A DNA stretch of 64,000 bases from Takashimella koratensis (GCA_003116875.1 BCKT01000001.1:139763-203762); one strand, 5' to 3'; positions 45,722 through 57,917 are shown, counted from the stretch's first letter. Numbers and translations: made by a program. Notes: a model not told the origin generated them from the sequence alone.

Positions 45722-46404
45722 GGTGAAGGAGAATTGAGTGTTGAGAAATAAGGAAAGAAAGCGAGGTCTGTGACGGGTTTCAACGTTCGTAATGGGGTTC
45801 CAGATAAACCGCGATAAGTTCGGACGATATCTCAGTCTCTCGCGAGTATCTCCTAGATGCTTGAAGTGGCGTCGAGATAGAAACGACGACGATGAAGGGT
45901 GATAGTAATGGTTAGTTGTGTAGGTGTGAGGTGGATTTGAATTTTCAGTTTTTTCGAAGACAAAAGGGAAATGAACTTAAAACGCGGTTGGCGAGCATAC
46001 AAGGGGGGAGTATATAAACATTACCTTGTCCGATGCTGGAAAGGGATACAACGCGATACATGGCACTCTCGAGGTAGTCGAGGGACAAACCCCACCCCTC
46101 GACACCATCTACATAGCTCTGATAAGATCGACTCACATGACGTGCACCCGCCAATCCATCCCCGACCGTTCAATCTTCTACTCAACGAATAAGAGTTCAC
46201 CGACTGTCCTTCTTGCCCTGCAGGCGAGTCTGCCGCTGCTCTCTGCCACTCCCGCCACTTGAGCAGCACTGTACCCACCATCCACGATACCTCAACACTA
46301 TCTCGGCTCTACCGTTCAGCTCTCCCAGCTGCATAACCCACACCACGCTACACCACGCTCCAGCAAAAGACCACAACCACCGTACCGCACTACACAACCC
46401 CAGC
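45722..46404. other. Intergenic region (eIF3f promoter, LIM 3' side)
   Basis: About 680 bases, with no credible gene on either strand. Confidence 0.5.
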
Positions 46405-47676
46405 CTATCGCTTCCCCGCGATCCCACCAGGCCCGTGTTCCCGCGCATAACAATTCTTGCACCACGGTTTCCCATCTCGATCCGAGACCTTTGACGGGTC
46501 GATAGTTGAGTTACAGCTTACGCATCGGAGGCAGCCCCTGTGCCACCTGGGTATTATCAGCGTGACTCAGAGTTCAATTCCCAACCCCAGCCATCCCAAC
46601 CCTTCACAACATCCCAGATGAAAAGACTCTATCTCAACGACACCATCCTAAACCAAACCTGAGCCCAACTTACTTCTTCGCAATGGCATAGACCTGTTCG
46701 GCGGCATAAACCCTCTTCCCACACCCTGCGCAACCATCTTCCACCTCTACCCTCTCTCCTACTTTACTTCTCGGACTTGCGCCTCTCGACAACAGTCCTC
46801 TATCATCGAGCGCTTTACTTCCTCCTGCAAAAGGCACTGCGATGGGCCTGTGGTTTCGAAAGTCTGGCCGGGTGATCTCTGTGTCTGGATCCCAGGTGTC
46901 GGAGGTAGCTCCCGCAGCAGTGGAGGAGGTGGAGGAGAGGTCGATGCTAGATCGGTGAGGGGAGGGGTCGGAGGTAGAGGTCAGGTCAGGCGGAGTGTAG
47001 TAGTCCTGAGGAGGAGGGACTGGGCGCGATGTGGGGCGCGGGAAAGAAGGCTCCGGGTCGACGGGACGAGGTCGGGCAGGAGAGGAAGAAGGGGAAGGGC
47101 GGACATTTACGTTGGCATGTCGCAGGTCTGAGATGGTTGGTCAAGTCACAGGTGAGTAGGTCAGGAAGGGAGTTTGGGAAGTGAGGATAGAAAGGAAACT
47201 CACCTCGGGTTCCAAACAGCTGCGTATGACACCGCGCGCAGTAAGGCTAAAAGAAATCAGCCATGCTTTGGATTCCGAAGAACCAGTCCAGCCAAGGACA
47301 AGAAGGGAGACTTACCACATTGTCGTGTTGAACGAGTGAGCCTGGGTCTAGTCGTTTCCCACATTGCTCGCACTTGAGGCACATCTTGTGATACACCTGT
47401 AAGAATTAGTAATGCCCTTGGGATGAAACAGCTCTCAATGTAGGGAACCAAGACTACAACGAGTGGTTTAGATCCAGGTCAAACGATCATTACGTTGACC
47501 GCTGTGAACCAGATTGTGTCCCGTTGAGGTGCCCAGGCTCGAGTAGCACAACAGAAGCAAGAGCAGAAGAAACATAGACGGAGGAGACTGACCTTACGGC
47601 CAGGACCCATGACTTGCTCGGCATGGTACGCGAGCTGCCCGCACTTTTCGCACCGCGGGGTACCTCCTAACGACAT
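46405..47676 (-). CDS. Two-LIM-domain protein (CRIP/CSRP-like)
   Basis: Exon 1 starts MSLGGTPRCEKCGQLAYHAE and continues after introns as VYHKMCLKCEQCGKRLDPGS and PYCARCHTQLFGTRDL, completing LIM domain 1 with its Cys/His ligands. A long Pro/Ser/Arg-rich linker follows. LIM domain 2 is CAGCGKRVYAAEQVYAIAKK, then across a 120-base intron WHRGCLRCVSCNSTIDPS and GKPWCKNCYAREHGPGGIAG, ending GKR at 46405. LIM pairs with GPGG after the last Cys are typical of the cysteine-rich LIM-only family, which bind actin-associated or transcription partners. The two LIM domains flank a disordered linker. Function in yeasts is not well defined. Confidence 0.9.
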
Positions 47677-47987
47677 GCTGGGAGAGAGAGAGGCGGTAGG
47701 GGCGAGGGGACAGGGGTAAGAGGGGATGGTCGTGAGGTGGGTAGGTGGGTAGAGAGTGACGTGGTGGAAAGCACGGTTATTTATCGCTTCCCTTTGTTTT
47801 CACGGTGGCGGGTAATGACGCAGAACGGGGACGAAGAATAGCAATGCACGCGAGCCACAATCTCATTTAGGGCCTGCAATTAGTGTTGGCAACAGACGTA
47901 TTTTGTCAATGAGTGAACCCATGGCATATCCCAATCCTACACCACTACAAAAGGAACCCAAACCAGTACCGACTACATCGAAACCGT
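47677..47987. other. LIM promoter and RPS2 3' side
   Basis: About 310 bases. Short GGTGGGTAGGTGGGT phrases lie just upstream of the LIM start. Nothing else was seen. Confidence 0.45.
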
Positions 47988-48738
47988 TTAGTACTGGGCC
48001 TTGCGGGCGGCGATGGCGAGGTGGGCAGAGTACTCGTCGTAGGGAGTAGCCGGGGTAGCGTGGATGGCCCAGAGGTCCGGGGACTGGAACTCGTAGGTCT
48101 TGGAGAGAGCGGCAACGGTCGCCTTGAGGAAGTTGCCCTGGGTAGCAGTGGAACCACGCGACTGGGCTGTGGTCGGAAGGGTTAGCACGAGTGATGACGG
48201 AGAGGCACAGATGTGGGGAGTGAAGGAGGCACAAGTAGGCTTCTAGAGCCACACTCACTGTAGCAGTCCTGGATACCGGCCATCTGGAGCATACGCTTGG
48301 AAGCCGGGGCAGCGACGATACCGGTACCACGCGGGGCCGGGATGAGACGAGCGCGAACGGAGCCCGACTTGCCCGAGACCTTCATGGGAACGGTGTGGGG
48401 CTCGGCGATGTGAGAACCCCAGTAACCACGACGAACGGGGACGACCGAGAGCTTGGCGAGGATGATGGCGCCGCGAATGGCGGTAGCGACTTCCTTGGCG
48501 CACTTGACACCGAGACCGACGTGGCTAAGGTGGGTCAGCAGGAGCTCAAGCGGATACAATTGGAAGGTTGAGGAGGTGATCATCGCAAGGGAGGTTGGAG
48601 AGAGGGGGGAAGGGCATGACTTCCAAAGCGTAGCGTTGGTTATGACGCTCCCTCGCTGCGCTCGGTTCGCGTACTCACCCGTCAAAGTCACCAACGGCGA
48701 CGAACGCCTTGAATCGGGTACGCTGACCGGCCGAAGTC

Positions 48739-48773
<35 letters not shown>

Positions 48774-49400
48774 CTTGAGGGTAGGGAGGAAAAGGTCGAT
48801 GATCTGGTACTCCTTGATAGGGAGGGAGAAGAGGTAAATCTCCTCCATCGACTTGATCTTGCCGTCCTTTACGAGACGACCGAGCTTGGTGACGGGGACC
48901 CTGGGAGATGTCAGCAAAGGCGCAAGCGAAGTGAAGCGAGCGTCAGAGCGCTGGAGGGGAGGAGGAAGGGGACGAAGAGATCCAACTCTCGAACACCGGT
49001 GAATGGATCACGCCAAGATGTCTCGCGTCTCGCAACGTTCTCTTGGAACCAGCATCACTCTCGCGATGCTGTCCACACCGCGCTCTCGTCCCTCTACATC
49101 CATCTTGTCCCATCCCACTCTTCACCTCCTTCTACCCTCACATCTGAACCCTTTCACCCAACGCATACCTTCCTACCACCTTCACCACCTCTTCCCTCTC
49201 CCTCCTACCCCTCCGACCCGTTCTCTCAATTGCACTCTTATCCCCACTCCCAATCCAGCCCAGGCCCAGTCGCAAACCACTCACCACTCCTTCTCCTCGT
49301 CCTTGCGACCACCACGACGGGGCCCGCGGCGACCACGGGGCGCACCACGACCACGTCCGAAACCACCACGAGAACCAGCAGCGTCAGCGCCCTCAGCCAT
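47988..49400 (-). CDS. RPS2: 40S ribosomal protein S2 (uS5)
   Basis: Four exons. [20 protein letters not shown] starts an RG-rich N-terminal arm. After a 384-base first intron (48901-49284) come [59 protein letters not shown] (exon join), [20 protein letters not shown] and a C-terminal AARKAQY. These are the standard blocks of eukaryotic uS5, which sits near the mRNA entry channel and controls decoding fidelity. Protein length is about 258 residues, as usual. Intron 1 is far longer than other introns in the window, which is common in ribosomal protein genes. Confidence 0.96.
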
Positions 49401-50222
49401 TGTCGATATGTTTTAGGAAGGGGGGTTTTAAAGGTGTAAGGGTTGAGGTGATGTTGAAGGATGAGAACGAGGTAGAGGTTCAACTTTTCGATTTTTGCAC
49501 GACTGGGCTGGGCAGGGCTGGGGTGGCAGCGACAGGTAGCAAGTGTGGCACTGAGGAGGAAATGAGGAACAACGGTGTCGGCGTTACAAGGCAGTGGTAT
49601 TGCCGAGAGTGGCGTCGGCGTTAAGAAACTCGGCGATAATCCACGTGCCCTCCTTCCCCCCCCCCCCTTTTCCCCACGTCATCGCCAGGGTCACCCAAAC
49701 GTTCATCTGGAAACATGCATATATCGGTTGCATCCTTTCATCGTATATTAGTGTTAATTAGAACCGGCTCGAGCTGTAAACAGTGCCCGGCAAGGACCGT
49801 GTGGAAGTTGTGTAAGGCGCAAACTAGGGTGGGGAAGCATGGAACGCGTCAGTCGGGACGTGGGTCAAGGTCGATATCGAAAGCCATGAGAAGAAATCAC
49901 GAGTCGTGGCGGGATCATCTAAGGGTGTGTGAATCAAACAGAGTGAAAGAATGCTAGAGACGCGGGTCGTGAAAGTAGGTCTTGGTGTAGGAATCGTCGA
50001 GTGTCGTCGTAATCTCGCAGTCATGGTGTATGCAGGGGGGGACTCGAGTGTTTCCGTTTTATTTTTGCGATGCCGTCGAGAGGTGGAGAAACGTGCGACT
50101 GCGGGAATGACGGTGGAGGGCGAATGGTAAGGACTGTGAAGTGGTAGGCTGTCGAGGGGAGTCTGTCGAGGGGGATGGCTGGGTCGAACGGACAAGAATG
50201 TGCTGTCGAGGTAGCCTCTGGA
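49401..50222. other. RPS2 promoter and RHO2 3' side
   Basis: 820 bases. A CACGTG E-box lies at 49642-49647 and a C12 tract at 49656-49667, about 240-270 bases before the RPS2 start. No gene seen. Confidence 0.5.
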
Positions 50223-51112
50223 CTAGAGGATGATGCAACACCCGGGGGCCTTGTCCTCACCCGAGTCGCGACGCCCGCCCTCTCGTTTGCCAGCATCATA
50301 CGGCCCGATCCCTCCGTGTCCCGCATCACGAACGAGCATCGCTGCGCGTGTCGCTGCCTCAAAGACAGCGTCGACGCCTTGGTTGAGCAGAGCCGAGGTC
50401 TCAAAGTACGCCCTGGCGCCGATAGAGCTTGCGACTCGTCGACCCTGAGTGAGTCAGCTTGGAAAGTTGAGACTGGGAAGAAAAGAGCACTTACAGTCTC
50501 CTTGTCAATGTATCGCTCGGGAGTGAATGTCCCGTCGGCCATTGCCTTATCCCGAAGATCGGTCTTGCACGCGACAAGGATGACTGGGATACTGTTCCCG
50601 CAGATCGACCTAACCTCTTCGATCCACTGAAGGGTGTCAGTTCGTTACCCTAGACGAGGTCCCACCTTTTGAGTCACATTGTCCAGGCTGTCGGGAGTGT
50701 CGACGGCAAATGCGACAAGGATGATATGAGCCTTGGAATAGCTCAGAGGGCGTAGTCGCTCGTACTCTTCCTGACCGGCGGTATCCCAAAGTGCGAGTTG
50801 AACGGGTTTCCCGTCAAGCTCGATCTCGGTCACGTAGTTGTCAAAGACGGTTGGTTCCTGGTATTGTCAGTAGGTGTATGAGGACGAGAGCGACTGAGAA
50901 TGTGAGTTGGGGGGAGTTCACTTACATAGGTCTCGGGGAAGTGGCCGAGGGCAAATACGTTGAGAAGACTGGTCTTGCCCGCCGCACCGTCACCAACGAT
51001 TACGAGCTTCCTCCTTATCTGTGCAAGTCAGTAATCACGAGACTTCACTCTAGAGTGGCCGAGCTGAGGAGAGGGCAGGATGAGGTCGACTCACTGCGCG
51101 CGGGTTCGACAT
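50223..51112 (-). CDS. RHO2: Rho-family small GTPase, Rho2-like
   Basis: Multi-exon. The short exon 1 (MSNPRA, from 51112) joins to [20 protein letters not shown], which contains the P-loop. Switch I is [10 protein letters not shown] and switch II is [17 protein letters not shown]; the NKxD-equivalent is KTDLR. The block [20 protein letters not shown] matches S. pombe Rho2 more closely than Rho1 or Rho3. The last residues CCIIL form a CAAX box with a Leu terminus that favours geranylgeranylation, with an upstream Cys that may be palmitoylated. Rho2 regulates cell-wall alpha-glucan synthesis and cell-integrity MAPK signalling in fission yeast. The P-loop has Ala-Ala-Gly in place of the usual Ala-Cys-Gly, a mild change. 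Confidence 0.88.
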
Positions 51113-51885
51113 GCTGTGCCGAGGTAATGTTTTCACTCAGCGGGAGACTTTGCGGGGATGAGAGAGGGGTGGTGAGCGGAAGTGGAAGAGAGAGGTGGGT
51201 CGTGTGAGAGTCAGGTGGATATAGTGATGCCACTGGGGAAGCGAGGTGAAAGGTAAGCCACGCCCCGGGTGTGCGCTGTCGGATAGGCGGCGGGTGGAAG
51301 ACGGGTTAAGAAGGCGGTGCGGCGTGGATTGGGCGTGGGCGGGGCGCAAGCGGATTGTGTGGTCGGTGGTGTGTGGGTGAGGGTGGGCGAGGGTGAGGAG
51401 GTGAGGAGGATGAGCGGGGGTGGGGGAGCTGCTATATGCTTGTATGTACAGGCAGTGGGAAGGTGGGACGACGTCGAAGGAGAGAAGAGACCGAGGCGAG
51501 GCGGTTCTGGTTTGTTGTTGCGATGCGGCGAAGCGAGGGAAGGGACGTACGTGCGACCGGGGCTGGCCGGGGCTCCCTGCGGTGTTGAGTGTTGAGGGAG
51601 TGGAAAGGTGGAAGGTTGGCCGTGCCGAGAGTGCGTGTGGGTGAAGGTTGGGTGAGGTGAGCGTCGGAAGTGAGGAGGGGTGTGGAGGGGATGGGGGATG
51701 GGAGGGGGGAGGGGGAGGGGGAGGGGCTGTGAGGTGCAAAGTGGGTGAGGTGGGTGTCTCGGGTTGCGGAACCGTGGTACCTCGCAATTTAACACCGGAA
51801 GGCCAAGGGTGGAGGGGGTGCAAAGGCCGGCGGGTAGAGGCAGGGCCAGTGGGAGCGGGGAAGGGGTGAGGGGGGAAGAAGAAGA

Positions 51886-51921
51886 GGCAGAGGCAGAGGC
51901 AGAGGCAGAGGCAGAGGCAGA
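51886..51921. repeat. (GGCAGA)6 microsatellite
   Basis: Six exact tandem GGCAGA units. Confidence 0.9.
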
Positions 51922-52081
51922 GGCGGGAAGATGAAGAAGAGATTACGAAGTCGGAACTCGGCCTGGCGATAGGCTCTATCGGGCGGTGTGTGTGTGTGTG
52001 GGAATAAAAGTAAAAAGAATCTATAGATCTAGTCGAGCCGTGTTCGTGTCTTGTATGCCGTCTGTCTATCTATCTATCTGT

Positions 52082-52108
52082 CTACGTCTACGTCTACGTC
52101 TACGTCTA
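52082..52108. repeat. (CTACGT)n microsatellite
   Basis: About four and a half tandem CTACGT units, directly after an interrupted CTAT tetranucleotide run. Confidence 0.85.
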
Positions 52109-52625
52109 CCCAAGTCCAAGTATAGCTCTATGCACAAGCCCCGCAGCGTGTGTGTGTGTGTGTGGGTGGGTAGGTGTGAGAACTCGACCTGATCGTGTCA
52201 TGATTAGAGCGAGGCAGAACACCCTGCCCACCCTGGGGTCCTTTGCACCGCCGCAACCACGTGGGCGAATCCGTTGGAGCCTATCACTGGGTCGACCGTG
52301 GGAACGTTGTCAGACCCTGCGTCATGATTAGCCCGAGGCACTAGACCCTGAGAGGACAATGGATGGGACAGCCATTCAACCGTCCATACACACACACACA
52401 CACACACATTACCCGAACCGTCGTCGCACGACCAATCGAGCGGCAACTCGACGTCAACAATCCATCCTACATCTTTATCAACAACACCTATCATCTATCA
52501 TCTATCACCTATCACCTATCACCTACATTTACATTCACCACTACCCATCTCACTCCTCACCGTACACTCAACACCGAGACCCCCTTATCCAAGCATCGAC
52601 GTGCCCGCTCGGTAGTTGGTCAACA

Positions 52626-53975
52626 ATGACCCCTTTATCCTCGCCGTTCCCATCGTGGCCAGCGACTTCCTCATTCACCCCATTCGCCCCATCCACCTCG
52701 ACCCGACCTCGTACCCTCCCATTCTACATCCCGGCCAACCACCGTCCAACTCCTCGAGCCACTCCCTCTCCCAACTCCCTGGGCACTTACCTCCCTCGTC
52801 CACCACTTGACGGTTCCTGTCCCCTCCTTCGACTTCCAGACGAGCTCCTCCTCCTCATCCTCTCTCACCTCCCCCTCTCCGACCTACTCCTCCTCCGCCT
52901 CGTCTCTCCAGCATTCACAACCCTCTCTCTCTCACCTACTCTCCACCGCACCCTTACTCTCCACACTCTCCCACCTCACCCCCTCCCGACTCAACTCGTC
53001 TCCCACATCTTGCCCTCTGTTCGACACTTACACCTACACCTCTTCCCTTGCCCACCGGCAACTGCCGTCCTCCTTGCCATGCTAGGCGCGATCAGCGACG
53101 ACCAGCTCATCTCACTCTCGATCCCCTTCGCATCCCCTTACCTCTCACAAGCGGGTCTCGGTCCCGTCCTCGCTCGGATAGGTGGCCGAGTCGAACACCT
53201 CGACCTCCGAGGCTCTGGCCTCTCCGGTCCCTCCTGGAACCAATACCTCACCGAGATCGGATCTCGCGGCCGTGGCATCCTCACCCTCGACCTTGGCTAC
53301 ACATCCATTACCTCCATTCCCCCACTCACCTCCCTAAGCAATCTCCAAACCATCTCCCTCTCTTCCTGCGTCCACCTCCCAACCTCCGTCATCACCGAAT
53401 TCCTCACCGCCCTCCCGCGCACCGTCACTCGAATCGACCTATCCCGTTTGGCTCAACTCCCACTCACCTCTCTCCGATCCATGGCCGTCGCTTCTTCCTC
53501 TGCTCCTTCGGCGATGCGCGAAGTCCGACTGGTTGGTATCGATCACCTCACCCGCGTCGACGTCCGTCGCCTTAAATCTCACTGGGAAGATCAGCGCGCT
53601 CCTTTCTTCCCAGCTTCACCAGAACCTCGATTCGTACCTCTCCCACCTCGAGAACCCAAGACTCCCGAACCGAGAACAGGTACTACTTTCTTGCCGACTC
53701 CACCTCAGACCCCAGAGTACGTCTCTCGGATACTCACAGCGTGCCGAGCGGTACCCGAGGTCTTTGGGGATTTACCAGTCACTCTTCCGACTCCGCCGAC
53801 ACCGATAGAGAGAGTAAAGAGGCCGGGGGTAGACGATGGGAGGGTGATAAGGATTGTGCATTCTGCGATATTGGAGAGTGAGGACGAAGCCGGGTATAGA
53901 CAGTTTATCGGAGAGGTCGTCGGTGGGACACTAGGTCTGAACGTGGATCATAGCTGGGAAGAGGTCGAAATGTGA
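52626..53975 (+). CDS. F-box protein with leucine-rich region
   Basis: Single exon, 449 residues from MTPLSSPFPSWPATSSFTPF. After a Ser/Pro/Thr-rich start comes an F-box, LLRLPDELLLLILSHLPLSD followed by LLLLRLVSPAFTTLSLSP, the Skp1-binding element. A leucine-rich part follows (VEHLDLRGSGLSG, ILTLDLGYTSI, LQTISLSSCVHLP, VTRIDLSRLAQLP), giving four or five irregular repeats that probably form the substrate-binding surface of an SCF ubiquitin ligase. The C-terminal 100 residues are Pro-rich then acidic. The substrate cannot be predicted. The upstream in-frame ATG at 52359 lies in CA-repeat DNA and is rejected. Confidence 0.82.
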   Translation: MTPLSSPFPSWPATSSFTPFAPSTSTRPRTLPFYIPANHRPTPRATPSPNSLGTYLPRPPLDGSCPLLRLPDELLLLILSHLPLSDLLLLRLVSPAFTTLSLSPTLHRTLTLHTLPPHPLPTQLVSHILPSVRHLHLHLFPCPPATAVLLAMLGAISDDQLISLSIPFASPYLSQAGLGPVLARIGGRVEHLDLRGSGLSGPSWNQYLTEIGSRGRGILTLDLGYTSITSIPPLTSLSNLQTISLSSCVHLPTSVITEFLTALPRTVTRIDLSRLAQLPLTSLRSMAVASSSAPSAMREVRLVGIDHLTRVDVRRLKSHWEDQRAPFFPASPEPRFVPLPPREPKTPEPRTGTTFLPTPPQTPEYVSRILTACRAVPEVFGDLPVTLPTPPTPIERVKRPGVDDGRVIRIVHSAILESEDEAGYRQFIGEVVGGTLGLNVDHSWEEVEM

Positions 53976-54247
53976 GGTGTTGTATCTTTAGTGTTGTACA
54001 CGGTTGTCACATATAATGTCACTATTACCACGCGAGATTCAACCAGATTCGTGTCACTCGTGCATCAGAGGACAGTCTAGCTAAGATCGTACAAACAGTG
54101 ACACAGGCGAAAGGATCAAAATGGCAAAAGGAAAGAGAGATACGTGACCAAAGTACATGAAAAGATGAATAAACATGACAAGGAAATCGACGGGCAAGTG
54201 TGCACACTCTTGACCAAGACAAAGGTCGGTCGGCACCCACGGGCATC

Positions 54248-56374
54248 TTATCGCCGATCCGTTTTCCCGCCCTTGCGTTTGCCCGCGAGCATCCACTTGG
54301 GTCTCGTGATCGGGACGTGCCTGTCCGATTCGGAAGCCTTTGCCAACCTGTTGGGTTCGCGTTGAGCAAACTTTCGCAATTGGTGTGCTTTGGCGAGTTG
54401 AGTCTCGTTTGCCAAACCAGGTGGGAGTGCTCGTTTCCCCTTTGTCGTGATTTTTCTCTCAGGCTCGTCCCCATCCCCGTCCATGTCCACATCCCCATCG
54501 TCGTCCCCGGCCTCGGCCTCGGCCTCGTCGCGAGCCTCGGCAGCCTCCCAATCCGCCTTCTTCTTCTCGATAAGCCTCGCCGCGCGACGTTCGAGTACAA
54601 CCGGATCGTGTCCCTGCTTGCGCATCCCATTGGCAAACTCGGACAATGTAACATGTCGTTTCTTCCGTGGGATAAGCGGTCGGTTCTGGAGCGTGTTCTT
54701 GGCTTGAGAGAGCTTCTTCATCGTCGCTTTCTTCGATCGAACTTGTTCCGCAGCGTCTCGGAATTCTTCCTCGTCCGTATCGAGCTGGGCACGTCAGCAG
54801 AAGAACTCGAAAACCCAAACTTACCTCCTCCTCCTCGTCCGAGGCGTAGAATCCCTGAGCCTCGAGCTGCTCCTCCTCTCGTTCGAGAGCCTCGAGTTTC
54901 TCCGCGATATCCGGGTCGATGAAATCCGCCACGTTCTTGCCATTGAGGAACTCGGGCATGATATCGTATTTCCACGAATCGTCAGCGAGCATATAATCCC
55001 TCTTAAGGTCTTGGGTGTAGATCCCCATCCAGGGGTTGACATATGTCTCTTGTTCAACGTCTCGCTCGAGCTTGCGGCGGGCCGGGTCGTCCTTGTCGTG
55101 TTTGACGCGGTTCTTGACAGAGTCCGGGATGAACGGTGCGCGCTCGACATCGTCTCGCTTCTGAGGGACTGCCACGTGGATCTTGTTCGCGACGGCCTCG
55201 ATACGGCTGCCCCGCATCTTCTGCTCGACTCGGTGGGCAAGGAGCAAGTCGCATGCAGTGTTACGAACATCCATCACGCCTTCCTCAGAGTAGGTGGAAG
55301 TCTCGACAACGGTGACGCTCTTATCAGAGAGGATCGACTCGACAAACGCTCGGTTCTCAGGGGTGATATCGGAGAGACGAACGATATCAATCTTGTTGAT
55401 GACGAGGATAACGGGCTTGTTGAGGAACAATGGCTTGATCGAATGGAAGAGCTTGCACTGGGCTTCGATAGTATATCCGCATTGCTCGGAGAGGTCCATA
55501 AAGTACAGCACAGCGGAACGAATGTGAGCGAGAGCGGTGATCGACTGCATCTCGATCGTGTTCATCTCCTCAAGAGGGTGGTCGAGAACACCGGGAGTGT
55601 CGATCACTTGCCAACGGAGGTACTTGTAGTCCATGTGACCGACAAACAAGCTCTTGGTCGTGAATGCGTACTGGGAACGTCAGTAGTGTCCAGTGGCAAA
55701 TCAAAGCTTACCGGCTGAACATCAACGTCCGCTCGGGTGACCTTGTTGACAAAACTACTCTTGCCGACATTGGGGTAACCGCAGATGATGAGCGTTCGGG
55801 TGTTTGGGTCGATCGCAGGGAGACGCGAGATGTGTTGCCTGACCTGTTCAAGGTACGCCAATGGGTCCTTTTGCCTCCTCATGATCGTCGCCATACGACC
55901 AAGTGCCGCCTTCTTGAGCTGTTTGCAACGGTAAAGCGAGTCACCAAATTTGAGGAGTCGGACATAGTCCTTGGCCACTTGGGCGATAAGGTGTCGAGCA
56001 GTGGATATTTGACCAAGTGCAATCTTGTAGTGGTTCTTGTCGTACAGCACGTTGAGCAAGGACGAGAGGAATGGGTGGAGGTTCTGCGCGGGGTTAGCAA
56101 GGGTGAGGCGGGGTGAAGCCGGCATTGGGCTAACGCCCAACCCTCTACTCACATCAAGCACCGGGAACTCGGTCACGATCCTGCCTAGTTTCTCGTCAAA
56201 AGTATCCTGAGTGAACTTGACCTTTCGCATATAAAAGTTTCGAATACGTGAGATTTTGAAGTTTTTGTGAATGACCGTAGGGGTCTTGCGCATCGTCGCG
56301 TTGAGGACGACATCGATAAAGTCGGCCGCGGTGGGGACGGGCGCGATGCGCTGCAAACCTGCGACGGTGGACAT
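54248..56374 (-). CDS. NOG1: Nucleolar GTP-binding protein Nog1
   Basis: Four exons. The start at 56374 gives [20 protein letters not shown] and [20 protein letters not shown], both typical of Nog1. The GTPase domain follows with G1 [16 protein letters not shown]3 [14 protein letters not shown], and G4 NKIDIV. The middle carries [14 protein letters not shown]. The C-terminus is basic and ends [18 protein letters not shown] after acidic and Lys-rich stretches. Nog1 acts in the maturation of 60S subunits, inserting its tail into the peptide exit tunnel and controlling Rlp24 release. It clusters loosely with RPS2 and eIF3f in this window, which is probably chance. Confidence 0.94.
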
Positions 56375-56608
56375 GGTCGTGGGCGATTAGGGTGGTATGA
56401 GCGCGAGAAGCGGTGAAGGGGAGGGGGTAGCTCAAGGAGCTGGTGGTTGGAGCAAAAGCAACAAGAGCGAGTTCCGGCTACCAATGAATGTTTAAAAAAA
56501 TCTGAAAAATCTTAATACAGGGTCCGGGCGAGAATATATCGTGGCAATATAAGCAAAACAACAATGACGGAAGCAAATATATCACAACCTAAAACTCGAA
56601 ACGTAACC

Positions 56609-57917
56609 TTAGCCCCAGGTGGTGCTCTCGACGTTGTACCTCGTGGACCAGGTGGAGGTGGAGCCGAGGGTACTGGTACGGCTGGGTACGAGGCTTGGGA
56701 GAGACAAAGGCACCGATGAGAGCGATGGGGTGGAGGTGGTCCCTCGGCGCTCGGGTTTGACGGTGAAGAGCGGTACCTCGTCTAGCCAGTATGGTCCTGA
56801 TGTCAGCGATGGTCTGAAGATAAACTTACGTGGCTGTTTCAGAGGTACAACAACCTCGGGCTTCTCTAGCCATCCCTTGACAACCTGCGGAACTTGACCC
56901 GCCTTCACCACCAACCCCTTGAACTCCCTCCATGGGTGGATGGAACGACGCAGGACCTGTCGTATCGACCTATGCATCTTCTCTTCCCTCTGCATCCTCT
57001 TCTCCTCTGCCGCCGCCGCCCTCTCCGTCGCCCAGGTATAATACCAACTCTTCATTGCCGAAAATGGCAAGTAAGGTTCTTCCCCCCACCGGGTGGCATA
57101 GAACTCTTTCAATACAGAGGGGTAGGTGAGGACTTCGGTGCCGAGGGAGTAGTCGGCAGCGGCTTTGGCGACGCGAAGGAAGAATGTGAAGGTTTTAGGA
57201 GCGGGAGAGAGAAGGACCGAGTTGAAGTCTCGGTCGTCTTTGATTGCCTTGGGCGGAGGAAGAGAATTCCTTTCGACTTGAACAAGGAGGTCGAAGAAAT
57301 CACGGAGAATGGCTAAAGTTAGCATAGTCGGGATAAGCTCTTACAGAGTATAGCACAATGCAAGTCTCGACAGTCCTTGATGATCTCGATCAAAATCTCG
57401 TCCCATGCTGAATGTGGACTGAGCGTTTTCTGAACCACGCCAGTGATCTTGAAATAGAGCTGGTCGTAGAAGTGAAACGCATTGAACGAGTTGAACCATG
57501 CATCGTGCATCTCGGTACGTGTGACCTGTGATTGTAAGTTGTAGCCGAGGGAGACTGTGAATGGGGAGACAAGGGGGGGCTTACGGATAATGCGTGGCCG
57601 TTGAGGGTGAAGAAGAATTCGAGGAAAAAACGGGGAGGGAATTGAGGATCGTAGGGGGATTCGAGAGAAGGGAGGTCCCATGCTGTGTAGCCGAGACGAT
57701 GGGAGCCAGAGACAGCGGGGTTTGAACGGAAATCGAGGCGGAGGGGCTCCTCGAGAAGGAACGCGGGGAGCTGGATCTCACGCAGGTGGCTTTTGGAGGT
57801 AGAGGTGGAGGAGGAGGTAGAGAGTGCTCGTGGGGGGAAACACTCTGTCGATGAGACAGAGGAGAGGGGCAGAGACGTCGTCACAGAGCTAGTGGCAGAG
57901 GTCATCGTGTCTGACAT
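56609..57917 (-). CDS. Hypothetical protein, multi-exon, unrecognised
   Basis: Four exons: MSDTMTSATSSVTTSLPLSS (from 57917) with a Ser/Thr-rich start, then REIQLPAFLLEEPLRLDFRS and FPPRFFLEFFFTLNGHALS. After a GTAAGC intron come VTRTEMHDAWFNSFNAFHFY and LSPHSAWDEILIEIIKDCRD. After a 35-base intron comes ILRDFFDLLVQVERNSLPPP, then a long helical Lys/Arg/Glu-rich part (WATERAAAAEEKRMQREEKM), and after the last intron a Ser/Thr-rich tail. The many aromatic residues and clean splice joins say this is a real, folded protein; I do not recognise the family. No signal peptide or membrane helix. Confidence 0.72.

Larger units (their letters stand above)
51113..52625. other. Repeat-rich intergenic region between RHO2 and the F-box gene
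   Basis: 1.5 kb with GGGAGGGG-type purine runs (about 51690-51725), GGCAGA repeats, TG/CA dinucleotide runs (51985-52001, 52147-52163, 52386-52407) and CTATC/CTACGT repeats near 52065-52108. Long minus-strand Pro/Thr/His frames here are translations of the repeats. Confidence 0.6.

Noticed and set aside
46500..46600. GAGTTCAATTCCC, resembling a tRNA B box
   Set aside because: It lies in a LIM-gene intron, no A box precedes it, and no stem can be drawn.
51137..51823. Minus-strand frames of about 200 codons, Pro/His/Thr-rich
   Set aside because: Translations of purine-rich repeats upstream of RHO2, with no folded segment.
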